Assembly: GCA_021203145.1 (NCBI GenBank)
Contig: JAJQBS010000115.1
Span: 15,970 to 78,587, forward strand
Length of the DNA: 62,618 nucleotides
Direction: 5' to 3'
Origin: Lachnospiraceae bacterium
Lineage (GTDB): Bacteria; Bacillota; Clostridia; Lachnospirales; Lachnospiraceae
Shown in pieces: positions 47,944-56,682 of the stretch. The position numbers and the translations under genes were made by a program. The notes below the pieces were generated by a model. That model was not told the DNA's origin. It ran no database searches and saw only the letters and a program-made list of their open reading frames with translations. Numbering within the stretch: position 1 is the stretch's first letter; each line of letters starts with the position of its first letter.

Positions 47944-48861
47944 TTATCCGACGCCCTCCGCGCCTGCGACAATCTCCGTAAGCTCCGTGGTGATGCTGCT
48001 CTGACGCGCCCGGTTGTAGCTCAGGTTCAGCTTCTCGATCATTTCCTCCGCGTTGCTCGTCGCCGCCTCCATCGCGTTGCGCCGCGCCGCCAGCTCACTG
48101 GCCACTGCGTCACACACGCCGCCATAAATAAAGCCGCCCAGATATTCCGGCACGATCGCGTTGAAAACCTCCGAGCTGTCCGGCTCGTACAGGATCAGGT
48201 CGCGTACCGGAGTCTTTCTGGCACCGCCGGAAGCCTGCGAATCAGAATCCTGGCCGCCGCCTTTAAAATCCTCCAGATCCGTAAGCGGAAGCATCGGGTA
48301 AACCTCCGGACGCTGCGACAGCATGGAGACAAACTCCGTATAGCACAATTCAATATGCCCGAACCGTCCTTCCCGGTATTCCTTACAGAGAAGCCTCGCG
48401 ATCTCAAAGCAGTCGGCTACTGAAATATCCGCGACCGTCGCGAAATCCTCAGTCAGGATCTCTACCTTCCTGCGCTGGAAATATTCCACCGCCTTTTTCC
48501 CAATCGGAAGCACCACATAGCCGGCAGCTTCGCCGGATGCGTTCTGTCCTGCCGCTGCTTCCAGCTTCTTAAAAATATTGGAATTGTATCCGCCCGCAAG
48601 TCCGCGGTCGCCGGCAATCACGACATAACACCACCGCTCATTGGACGACGGTTTTGCGTACACGGAAGAAAAATCCGTATTCCCCTCCGCGATATCCACC
48701 AGTGTCTGGTGAAGCTCCCGGAAATAGGGGCGGCACTCATCGGAGCGTTCCTTTGCCCTGCGCAGCTTGGAGGAAGCCACAAGTTCCATCGCCTTGGTAA
48801 TCTGCATCGTGCTCTGGACACTTTTGATCCGCAGCTTTACCGCTTTCATATTTGCAGCCAT
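47944..48861 (-). CDS. atpG: F1Fo ATP synthase gamma subunit
   Basis: 305 residues. N-terminal helix (VKLRIKSVQSTMQITKAMELVASSKLRRA), VIAGDRGLAGGYNSNIFK and C-terminal helix (EEMIEKLNLSYNRARQSSITTELTEIVAGA) are the gamma hallmarks. The last helix forms the rotor shaft. A Gly/Ser/Asp/Gln insert at about residues 198-215 is absent from ordinary members of about 285 residues. GAGGAGG precedes the ATG. Confidence 0.95.
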   Translation of the reverse strand: MAANMKAVKLRIKSVQSTMQITKAMELVASSKLRRAKERSDECRPYFRELHQTLVDIAEGNTDFSSVYAKPSSNERWCYVVIAGDRGLAGGYNSNIFKKLEAAAGQNASGEAAGYVVLPIGKKAVEYFQRRKVEILTEDFATVADISVADCFEIARLLCKEYREGRFGHIELCYTEFVSMLSQRPEVYPMLPLTDLEDFKGGGQDSDSQASGGARKTPVRDLILYEPDSSEVFNAIVPEYLGGFIYGGVCDAVASELAARRNAMEAATSNAEEMIEKLNLSYNRARQSSITTELTEIVAGAEGVG

Positions 48862-48968
48862 ATCGGTTCCTCCTCTCTCTGATAAAATAAACGACTCTGA
48901 ATCGTTTTCATCGCACCCTCCCGCGTATACCAGTGACCTGATTGGTCCGGGTGCGCGGCCAAAGTGCG

Positions 48969-50510
48969 TTATTTACCAGGTTTCGTACTGAGGAACTGAT
49001 CCGTATAATCCTGCAGCGCCTGCTTCAGATTCTCTTCCGTCTCTTCCTCAAGCTTGCCCGTCTCACGGATCGCCTGCATGGCGGCCGCTCCCTGCGCGTT
49101 TGTATCCAAAAACGGGTACAGACCCGTCTCGTACGAGCGCACATCGCCCGTCTCAACATTAGCGAGGTACCCCTTTGTGACCGCGTAAATAATCGCTACC
49201 TGCTTCTCGACCGGAATCGGAGAGTTCTGGTTCTGTTTCAGGATCTCCACGATACGCGCGCCCTGATCCAGACGGGATTTGGTATCCGCGTCCAGGTCGG
49301 AGCCAAACTGCGCGAAGCTCTGCAGCTCACGGTACTGGGAATAGATCAGCTTCAGCGTACCGGCGACCTTCTTCATCGCCTTAATCTGCGCGTTGCCGCC
49401 GACACGGGATACTGAAATACCCGGGTTCACCGCCGGCATCACGCCGGAGTGGAACAGCTCTGTCTCCAGGAAAATCTGGCCATCGGTAATGGAAATAACG
49501 TTTGTCGGAATGTAAGCGGAAACATCGCCCGCCTGTGTCTCGATGATCGGCAGTGCAGTCAGAGAGCCGCCGCCATGCGCGTCGTCCATCTTTGCAGCGC
49601 GCTCCAGCAGTCTGGAGTGCAGATAGAACACATCGCCCGGAAACGCCTCGCGGCCGGGTGGTCTGCGGATCAGCAGAGACAGTGCACGGTAAGCCACCGC
49701 GTGCTTGCTCAGATCATCGTAAATGATCAGCACATGCTTTCCCTGCTGCATAAAATACTCGCCCATCGCGCACCCCGAATACGGCGCGATATACTGCAGC
49801 GGGCTGGCCTCTGAAGCCGTCGCCGCCACGATAATAGTATAGTCCATCGCTCCATTTCTGGAGAGCGTCTCGGACAACGATGCCACGGTCGAACGCTTCT
49901 GGCCGATCGCCACATAAATGCAGGTAACATCCTTGCCCTTCTGATTGATAATCGTATCGGTCGCGACCGTCGTCTTCCCGGTCTGGCGGTCGCCGATGAT
50001 CAGCTCACGCTGCCCGCGGCCGATCGGAATCATGGAGTCAATCGCCTTGATGCCGGTCTGCAGCGGCTCGAATACCGGCTGCCGGTCACAGATACCGGGA
50101 GCCTGGTTCTCAATTGCCCGGTACTCATTCGCCGTGATCGGACCCGCGCCGTCGATCGGCTGTCCGAGCGCGTTGACGACTCTGCCGATCATGGCCTCTC
50201 CCACCGGCACGGATACCACCTTGCCGGTGCGCTTTACGGTCTGTCCTTCCTGGATCTTTTCGCCGGAACCAAACAGAACGATCGAGACACTGTTCTCCTC
50301 GAGGTTCTGCGCCATGCCGAAGCTGCCGTCCTCAAACTCCAGCAATTCTCCGGCCATGCATTTTGCGAGGCCGCTGGCCCGGGCAATCCCGTCGCCTACC
50401 AGCAGAACCGTGCCTGTCTCGTCCTGATGGATCGCGTTCTCGTAATATTTGATCTGGCTTCGGATGACCTTTGTAATTTCTTCAGGTTTTAATTGCATGG
50501 TCTTATCCAT
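48969..50510 (-). CDS. atpA: F1Fo ATP synthase alpha subunit
   Basis: 513 residues; Walker [17 protein letters not shown]-type region [20 protein letters not shown], and [15 protein letters not shown] near the C-terminal domain. Non-catalytic nucleotide-binding subunit of F1. The RBS is weak; ATG 50510 or the ATG four codons later could start it. The 106 nt to atpG contain no gene. Confidence 0.97.
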   Translation of the reverse strand: MDKTMQLKPEEITKVIRSQIKYYENAIHQDETGTVLLVGDGIARASGLAKCMAGELLEFEDGSFGMAQNLEENSVSIVLFGSGEKIQEGQTVKRTGKVVSVPVGEAMIGRVVNALGQPIDGAGPITANEYRAIENQAPGICDRQPVFEPLQTGIKAIDSMIPIGRGQRELIIGDRQTGKTTVATDTIINQKGKDVTCIYVAIGQKRSTVASLSETLSRNGAMDYTIIVAATASEASPLQYIAPYSGCAMGEYFMQQGKHVLIIYDDLSKHAVAYRALSLLIRRPPGREAFPGDVFYLHSRLLERAAKMDDAHGGGSLTALPIIETQAGDVSAYIPTNVISITDGQIFLETELFHSGVMPAVNPGISVSRVGGNAQIKAMKKVAGTLKLIYSQYRELQSFAQFGSDLDADTKSRLDQGARIVEILKQNQNSPIPVEKQVAIIYAVTKGYLANVETGDVRSYETGLYPFLDTNAQGAAAMQAIRETGKLEEETEENLKQALQDYTDQFLSTKPGK

Positions 50511-50603
50511 CCTTATTATTATACTTCACTGATAATACATGGACTCAAATGTCTTAAATTGGAACTCAGGCGTTCCATTCCTGACCTTTGATCCCTTATA
50601 TTA

Positions 50604-51143
50604 TCACATCACAACATCTGCCAGCTTTCTGGAAATGCCAGAAATGCGCCCCTGCACGGTGCCGTCCAGCTGTCTGCCCTCCAGCTCCACGCGCAGCCCG
50701 GCCATCACGGAGGGATCCACCCTCTGCGTCAGCACGACCGTCTTCCCGCTCTGCTTTTCCAGCTTGTCCTTCAAAGCTGATACCTGTGCGTCCGTGAGCG
50801 CCACCGCGCTGGTGACCACAGCCTCGGCAATATTGTGATCTACATTGTACCGCCGTGTAAACTCCTCGCAGCATCCTTCGTATTCCCGCAGGATCCCCTT
50901 TTCACACAGCAGCTTCAAAAAGCTTACCAGATACCGCTCAGCCCGCTCTCCAAACGCAGTTTCAATCAGACCCGCGCGCTCGTCCTTCGCAATCGAAGGT
51001 TCACAGAGCAGCGCAAGATAATCCGGGTTCTCCGAAAATAAGTCCCGTACTGCGAGCATCTGTTCACGGATCGTATCCGTAAGCGTCTCCTCAGCGGCAA
51101 GCTCATACAGGCTGCCGCCGTATACTCTGGCAGTCTGTGTCAT
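50604..51143 (-). CDS. atpH: F1Fo ATP synthase delta subunit
   Basis: 179 residues. N-terminal helical domain (ARVYGGSLYELAAEE) and C-terminal sandwich (LRVELEGRQLDGTVQGRI) match OSCP/delta, the stator link on top of F1. The ATG overlaps the atpF stop by 4 nt. Confidence 0.93.
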   Translation of the reverse strand: MTQTARVYGGSLYELAAEETLTDTIREQMLAVRDLFSENPDYLALLCEPSIAKDERAGLIETAFGERAERYLVSFLKLLCEKGILREYEGCCEEFTRRYNVDHNIAEAVVTSAVALTDAQVSALKDKLEKQSGKTVVLTQRVDPSVMAGLRVELEGRQLDGTVQGRISGISRKLADVVM

Positions 51144-51643
51144 GCGCTCTCACCTACATTCGCTATAAATTCATCAATCAGCTTCGCGTGATCCTCTTCG
51201 CTGATCTCCCGCTCAATCACCTTGCCGGTGATCTCCACGGCCATACTTCCGATCTCATCCTTGATCTCATTGACCGCTTTCCGCTTCTCCTGCGCGATAT
51301 CACTCTCCGCCTTCGCCTTGATCGAAGCAGCCTGCCGCGAAGCCTCCCGGATGATCTCTTCACTCTGTACGGTCGCAGTCTTCTGCGCAGCCGTCAGGAT
51401 GTCATTCGCCTTTGTCTTCGCCTCCAGCATGCTCTGCTCATAGTCGGCTTTCATGGCCTGCGCCTCTTCCTTCGCCTTCGTGGCATCCTGGATCTCGGCA
51501 TCCGCCGCAGCCTTGCGCTTCTCAATAATATTATTGATCGGCTTAAACAGAAAACGCTTGACCAGATACATCTGAATAAAAAGGTTGCAAATCTGAGCGA
51601 TAAACGTCCACGGTACAAGGCCAACTAAATTTTGAACATCCAT
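51140..51643 (-). CDS. atpF: F1Fo ATP synthase b subunit
   Basis: 167 residues: one N-terminal membrane helix (WTFIAQICNLFIQMYLVKRFLF) and a long Ala/Lys/Glu coiled coil forming the peripheral stalk. AGGAGG precedes the ATG. One copy only, so it forms a homodimer. Confidence 0.94.
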   Translation of the reverse strand: MDVQNLVGLVPWTFIAQICNLFIQMYLVKRFLFKPINNIIEKRKAAADAEIQDATKAKEEAQAMKADYEQSMLEAKTKANDILTAAQKTATVQSEEIIREASRQAASIKAKAESDIAQEKRKAVNEIKDEIGSMAVEITGKVIEREISEEDHAKLIDEFIANVGESA

Positions 51644-51890
51644 ATCGTTAACCTCCTGTTCTCTCTGTCTTATTCACTGGATCGTCCTGTCAGGAGCCCC
51701 GCCCCGGCCGCTGACATTCCATCAGCCGATATCATGCCTGCGGAACATCATCATACAGCGGCTTTCGCAGTGCCACTCCATGTAAAAGCCGGCTGCTCCG
51801 TTCTTTTGGAATTCCCGCTTTTACAGGAAACGGCGTAATCCGCTCTACTGCAAGCCGGGACAAATCCAGCACCTGCATTTGCCGGTGATT
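51644..51890 (-). other. 247-nt spacer between atpE and atpF with stem-loop
   Basis: No gene is visible. On the minus strand TGTAAAAGC (near 51,833) pairs with GCTTTTACA (near 51,790), with inner CGG/CCG pairing. Such a hairpin after atpE could stabilise the c-subunit message, which is needed in excess. That is an inference. Confidence 0.4.
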
Positions 51891-52217
<327 letters not shown>

Positions 52218-52220
52218 TTA

Positions 52221-52979
52221 TTATCCTTCCGCCGCGTTCGCGATGTAAAGGGTCGTCAGCATGCAGAAAATGTAGGCCTGCATGACGCCTGTAAACCAGT
52301 CAAAGTAAACGGAAAGAATGGCCGGTACTCCGACATCCAGTATCGGGATCTGAGCGAGTACGTCGCCCACCAGACCGGGAATCAGGCCGAGCAGCGCGCC
52401 GCTCGCCACCGCCAGAGCTGCATAGATCAGCGAATTAATCACGATGCCCGACAAAATATTGCCGAAATGACGGCATGCCATACTGACCGGCGTCGCAACC
52501 TCTGAGAGAATATTAAACGGCGTCAGTATCGCGATCGGCTGGGTAAACCCTTTGAAATATCCACCGATACCGCCCGTTTTAATCTTCTGCCAGGTGATCA
52601 TGACAAACACTACCACCGCCCACGCCGCTTCCGTGGAAAGATCCGCTGTCGGGCTCCGAAGGCCCACCAGACTGATCAGGTTGGATACCAGGCTTGTCGA
52701 AAACAGCGCCGCCACAAACGGAATCAGGTAGCGGAAGGCCTCTCCCATATTGCCAATCACGAAATTATTTGCCGTCTCCACAAGCATCTCCGCGACCGCC
52801 TGCCGCTTCGAAATATTCTCCGTCTTCAGGTCGTGCGTCAGCCAGATGCACAAGCCCGTGATCAAGATCATGACCAGCCAGCTTACGACGAGCGTCTCGC
52901 TGATCTGCAGATCTCCCAGGATGGGAATATTCGTGTGTATAGTAAAAAAGACTCTGGCTCCCGAAATATCAACTTCCAT
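52221..52979 (-). CDS. atpB: F1Fo ATP synthase a subunit
   Basis: 252 residues with five to six membrane helices. The essential Arg170 lies in MACRHFGNILSGIVI, facing the c-ring carboxylate. Start at ATG 52979 with GGAG 6 nt upstream; a GTG four codons earlier lies inside the RBS. First Fo gene after atpI. Confidence 0.93.
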   Translation of the reverse strand: MEVDISGARVFFTIHTNIPILGDLQISETLVVSWLVMILITGLCIWLTHDLKTENISKRQAVAEMLVETANNFVIGNMGEAFRYLIPFVAALFSTSLVSNLISLVGLRSPTADLSTEAAWAVVVFVMITWQKIKTGGIGGYFKGFTQPIAILTPFNILSEVATPVSMACRHFGNILSGIVINSLIYAALAVASGALLGLIPGLVGDVLAQIPILDVGVPAILSVYFDWFTGVMQAYIFCMLTTLYIANAAEG

Positions 52980-53110
52980 AACGATCTCCACCTCCTTACC
53001 GGCTGCAATTCATGCAGCAGCTCCGGACAGCTTCGTCCTGTGTCACTGAAGAAGCAGTCCAGACTGTTTTTTTACATAATATGATATAAAAATCCGTGAC
53101 TCAGCCGCGT

Positions 53111-53530
53111 TCACTGTGATTTTTTGATAATCCCAGTCAGCTTGATGCCAAAACTGGGTAAAAACAGAGGTACAATCCCCGCCACGAACTGAAAGCAGGG
53201 GGCGACAATCGCCGCAATCACCCAGAGCATCTGCAGCAGCAGTCTCTGCGAGTAGCTCGCCCGGACCTTCGTCCTGGCCGCATCCTCATCGGCGGCAGAC
53301 GCCGCGCTCTGGACCATCAGACCCATCAAAAAGAAATTAAGGACAGCAATCAGTCCGCCCACAAATCCGCCTAAAAAAACCGTATAGTCAAACGGCACTG
53401 ACTCTGGCATCGCCACGTGAAAAACTGCAAACAATATCCACATAATCACAATCCCTGTGGCTGTCATCACCGTCACCCGGCGTGTCTCTTTCTTCACCGC
53501 CGGCTGAACCTCGCCGATCCATCTGTCCAT
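53111..53530 (-). CDS. atpI: ATP synthase subunit I-like membrane protein
   Basis: 139 residues with four predicted helices (GIVIMWILFAVFHVAM, VFLGGFVGGLIAVLNFFLMGLMV, LLLQMLWVIAAIVAPCFQ, FVAGIVPLFLPSFGI). Position before atpB and pattern match AtpI, which helps c-ring assembly in Na+-type synthases. GGGAGG is placed for the ATG at 53528-53530; the open frame extends 25 codons more. Confidence 0.78.
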   Translation of the reverse strand: MDRWIGEVQPAVKKETRRVTVMTATGIVIMWILFAVFHVAMPESVPFDYTVFLGGFVGGLIAVLNFFLMGLMVQSAASAADEDAARTKVRASYSQRLLLQMLWVIAAIVAPCFQFVAGIVPLFLPSFGIKLTGIIKKSQ

Positions 53531-53694
53531 TTTCATCCTCCCATACCTTCCGCATTTCAGACACCGTGGTACGCTCATGCATATCTTTGGATCTTCATCC
53601 GCCACGCATTACCAGGGCACGTCCGGCTTATTACAGAATGCCACACAGACAGAATGCGCATGGAATCACAATACAAGCCTCTGTCAAATGATAA

Positions 53695-53961
53695 TTACGA
53701 ATGGTTATTGAATGATATTTTTTCCTTACCAGTTTTGTCCGTTTTATCCTTTTTTATCACGGACAGGTAAAACCTGTACGCGAACATCCCGCTGCCTCCG
53801 AGGCCGAAAAAGAACCCGGGTATATAAATCCATGTCCCCAGCCCCGCACGCGCCGTCAACCACCAGCAGATCCCCAGGCAAAGCAGCAGCGGCGTGATCA
53901 GGGACAGACTGAACTGGCCGAGAAGCGTGATGTTTTTTAAAAAGTCGTTATATTTTTTCAT
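53695..53961 (-). CDS. AtpZ/AtpI-like small membrane protein
   Basis: 88 residues with two membrane helices (LSLITPLLLCLGICWWL and WIYIPGFFFGLGGSGMFAY). Size, GLGG motif and position at the head of an atp operon fit the AtpZ (PF09527) family, linked to Mg2+/Ca2+ or assembly functions. First gene of the operon; the upstream 480 nt hold a gene fragment. Confidence 0.75.
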   Translation of the reverse strand: MKKYNDFLKNITLLGQFSLSLITPLLLCLGICWWLTARAGLGTWIYIPGFFFGLGGSGMFAYRFYLSVIKKDKTDKTGKEKISFNNHS

Positions 53962-54146
53962 TTCATCCGCTCCCTGTGCAACTATTTTTTACCTGCTGCG
54001 CTGATGACCAAAATCTGTCTTATTTTAACAACATTTTCCTCCGTACGCAAGTCCCTTTCTGATAAAAATAGTTCTTACGGACTACGGAAAAGCACATCCC
54101 ATTCATCAAAAGTTTCGCGCGGCTCGGAAGCTGCGACTACATTCTT

Positions 54147-54350
54147 TCAGAAACGATACTGATCCCATTCTCCCATCCAGTCTTTTGGATTGCCGAGGCA
54201 GAAGTATGCGGAGCTCTTCTTTTGATCCAGAACGGCAATCTTGGCTGCGTTAGTTCCGCAGGTCCGGCCATTATCGATCAGCTTCCCCTGTGCGCAGCCG
54301 AACGCGAGACCGCTCGGGAGAAAGCCCCCGCTGCCGTCCGGAATTGATTA
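54147..54350 (-). pseudogene. Unidentified gene fragment, 3' end
   Basis: A minus-strand frame without a start encodes SGLAFGCAQGKLIDNGRTCG, AAKIAVLDQKKSSAYFCLGN and a GEWDQYRF end. The composition and codon use look like a real protein tail, but I do not recognise the family. A TAA lies directly upstream in frame. The rest of 53,962-54,442 shows nothing clear. Confidence 0.35.
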
Positions 54351-54442
54351 TTTCTGCTTTCCATTATCCGTACTTTCCTCACGCGCTTTTAATATGGTAT
54401 CTCTTTACAAAGTTCAGATTCCTGACTAACTGGCCTTTTCCA

Positions 54443-54832
54443 TCACACGGAATCTCTTCGCAGATCCTCCACAATTTTCCCCTCCAGCTCCCGGCAGGCA
54501 TCCAGAATCTCCCGGATCTGCTCCGGCGTGATGCCGTCCAGGTGGATGCCGCAGGTGCAGACCACCGCGCAGTCCATGTGCGCCGCCACCGTCTCCGCCA
54601 GATGCCGGGCTACCTCCTCATCCTTATGCCCCGGGCGATTCAGCACAGAGGTCGTGGCGCTGATCCCTTCTCCGGTGAGACTCGGACGGGCGATCGAGAG
54701 TACCGCGCTCCCGACATGGCCGCCCTGGTCATCCCATACACAGATCGTAAAATCCTTTCCCATCGGGATCACCTCGCAGAGGATCGTGATTCCACATACG
54801 TTTTTCTGATATTCATATTTTGTCGGATTCAT
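54443..54832 (-). CDS. LpdD-like protein (prenylated-flavin accessory)
   Basis: 129 residues (YEYQKNVCGITILCEVIPMGKDF, GGHVGSAVLSIARPSLTGEG, AHMDCAVVCTCGIHLDGI). Size and sequence resemble LpdD-type proteins that accompany UbiX-like and UbiD-like subunits of phenolic acid decarboxylases such as gallate decarboxylase. Start at the ATG at 54830-54832 after GAGTGAGAAG; an upstream open frame overlaps the UbiX gene. The decarboxylase (UbiD/LpdC) itself is not in the window. Confidence 0.65.
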   Translation of the reverse strand: MNPTKYEYQKNVCGITILCEVIPMGKDFTICVWDDQGGHVGSAVLSIARPSLTGEGISATTSVLNRPGHKDEEVARHLAETVAAHMDCAVVCTCGIHLDGITPEQIREILDACRELEGKIVEDLRRDSV

Positions 54833-54926
54833 TCTTCTCACTCCGCTTCCCCTGCCGGTCAGGCTTTGCCGGGCGCACGTACTTTTTCTTTCCCAGTCAG
54901 CAGCCTTTCCATCAACTGCACCGCTC

Positions 54927-55580
54927 TCACTTCCACCTTCGGAAGCCTTCCATCTCAATCCCGAATGGCTGCAGCATTTTGCCAACAATGTGGCGCTCCA
55001 TGTCCCTGACACTCAGCATAGTCTCACTGCTGTCAGACTCTGCTCCGGTTTTTCCTGCGTCTGTTTTTTCTGCACCGACAAAATGTGCCGACGCGCCTTC
55101 TCCCTGCTTAATATAGTACGTCACCACCGGTGGCATGATAAACACATTGTGCAATCTGGACAATGTGAGCATATTTTCCAGATGAATCGGACTCAGTGGA
55201 GTCTCCCGCACGGCAAGAACCAGCTTCCGCTGCTCCTTGATCGTCACGTCCGCAGCGCGCAGCAGCAGATTTTCACTGAATCCGTGGGCGATGCCGCTCA
55301 GGGTCTTCATCGAGCAGGGCAGCACGATCATGCCCTCCGTCAGAAACGTACCGCTCGCAATCGCCGCGCCGATATCATAATTCTCATAGCAGACATCCGC
55401 GAGGGCGCGGATCTGTTCCGGCGCAAACCCGCTCTCCTGCCTGGCGGTAAGCTCCGCTCCGTAGCTGAACACCAGATGTGTCTCTACATCCGGCACCTTC
55501 TTTAATTCATTCAAAAGGCAGACTGCCAGCGGAAACCCACTCGCACCGCTGATGCCCACTACCATTCGTTTCATAAGCAT
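54927..55580 (-). CDS. UbiX-like flavin prenyltransferase
   Basis: 217 residues. RMVVGISGASGFPLAVCLL (FMN-binding start), GTFLTEGMIVLPCSMKTLSGIAHGFSENLLLRAADV and LVLAVRETPLSPIHLENM are diagnostic of UbiX/Pad1/LpdB enzymes that make prenylated FMN for UbiD decarboxylases. Residues 165-187 are a Ser/Asp/Ala/Glu-rich insert before the final helix. GGAGG precedes the ATG at 55578-55580. Confidence 0.88.
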   Translation of the reverse strand: MLMKRMVVGISGASGFPLAVCLLNELKKVPDVETHLVFSYGAELTARQESGFAPEQIRALADVCYENYDIGAAIASGTFLTEGMIVLPCSMKTLSGIAHGFSENLLLRAADVTIKEQRKLVLAVRETPLSPIHLENMLTLSRLHNVFIMPPVVTYYIKQGEGASAHFVGAEKTDAGKTGAESDSSETMLSVRDMERHIVGKMLQPFGIEMEGFRRWK

Positions 55581-55755
55581 TTTTCCTCCGTTCTCAGGCA
55601 ATTCCCGTTCTTACTGATTATAATTTTTCAAAGTAAGCTATATTATACATTCGCAATAATCCATGTGCAAGCACATATATGATAGCAGCCTTCTGAGAAT
55701 CCGCGTGGAAAAAACTTCTCGAAGAATCTGCTTCCGGTTGCCGACTGTCACTTCA

Positions 55756-56020
55756 TCAAATCAAATCGTACAGTATTCTGATTTCCTCATAGATCTGTGC
55801 AAAATTAATAACGCAATCGCCTCCGTAAATTCCGACTGGCACAGTATCTGTAAATTCATATTTTGTAAGATTCACACGTTTCAAGATCATAGACATACAC
55901 CCGCTTGTAATCCGGATCAATCATCCAGTATTCACGGACTCTGGCTCTTTTGTATTTTGTCAGCTTCAGTGTGCGATCTGCTTGTGTCAATTTATAACCA
56001 AACATTTCCCTCATCATTCA
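55756..56020 (-). pseudogene. Uma2-family endonuclease-like, fragment with frameshift
   Basis: The minus strand reads TKYKRARVREYWMIDPDYKRV (the REYW-DP motif of Uma2/DUF820 nucleases) and stops; another frame continues YEFTDTVPVGIYGGDCVINF to a stop at 55756. The N-terminal half is missing. Confidence 0.6.
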
Positions 56021-56040
56021 CCGAACACTCGGGCAAATTT

Positions 56041-56682
56041 TCAGGTGATTTTCGTCCGGTCTGAGGCATAGACATCGACCCGTTCGATGAATGCCTCCTG
56101 TATCCCCGGTGTCAGCTTTTCCATGTCCGAATGCCGTTGAATCAGTTCCGCCACGCTTTCTCTTTCTGCATTTTCGGTGCTTCCTGTTGAATTCTCCGCT
56201 TCTGTTTTTCCGGGCGACACAAGTTTCCGGTACTCTTCCACTTTTCTATCACATTCCCGCTTCTGTATCAAGTACTCATCCCATGAAAATCTCCCATCCT
56301 TGTATTTTTCATACAGATCAGTCTTTTCTCTTTCGAGAAGTTTCAATTTCTTTTGGTAACGCTTTCGGTCTGATTCTTCCGAAGCCTGTTTCTGCAACTG
56401 ATCCTTTCTGCGGGCTTCCTGTGCGGCAAACCTTTGGATATGGCTATTCAGTTCCTGAAGAACCGCATTTTCAAGAGCGGGGGCATCTGCACGGAAGCGG
56501 TAACAGGAAGCATTCGGATTCGTGTCACCATACCGACATAAATAATAAGTATTGTTCTTTGACCTGGACATCTTCTTTCCACAATACGCACAATAGAATA
56601 CATTCACCCGCTTGCCGGCATATGGTTTTTTGTACTTAGGCAACATATCTTCTACTTTTTGAAAAATTTCCTTCGATATGAT
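56041..56682 (-). pseudogene. Large serine recombinase, C-terminal part, cut by IS66
   Basis: Recombinase zinc ribbon (FYCAYCGKKMSRS...YYLCRYG, ASCYRF), then a long coiled coil and AFIERVDVYASDRTKI, as in large serine integrases. The catalytic resolvase domain is missing; the frame ends at the IS66 terminus at 56683. The other half is not in the window, so further rearrangement followed the insertion. It may be the leftover of a phage or conjugative element. Confidence 0.8.
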
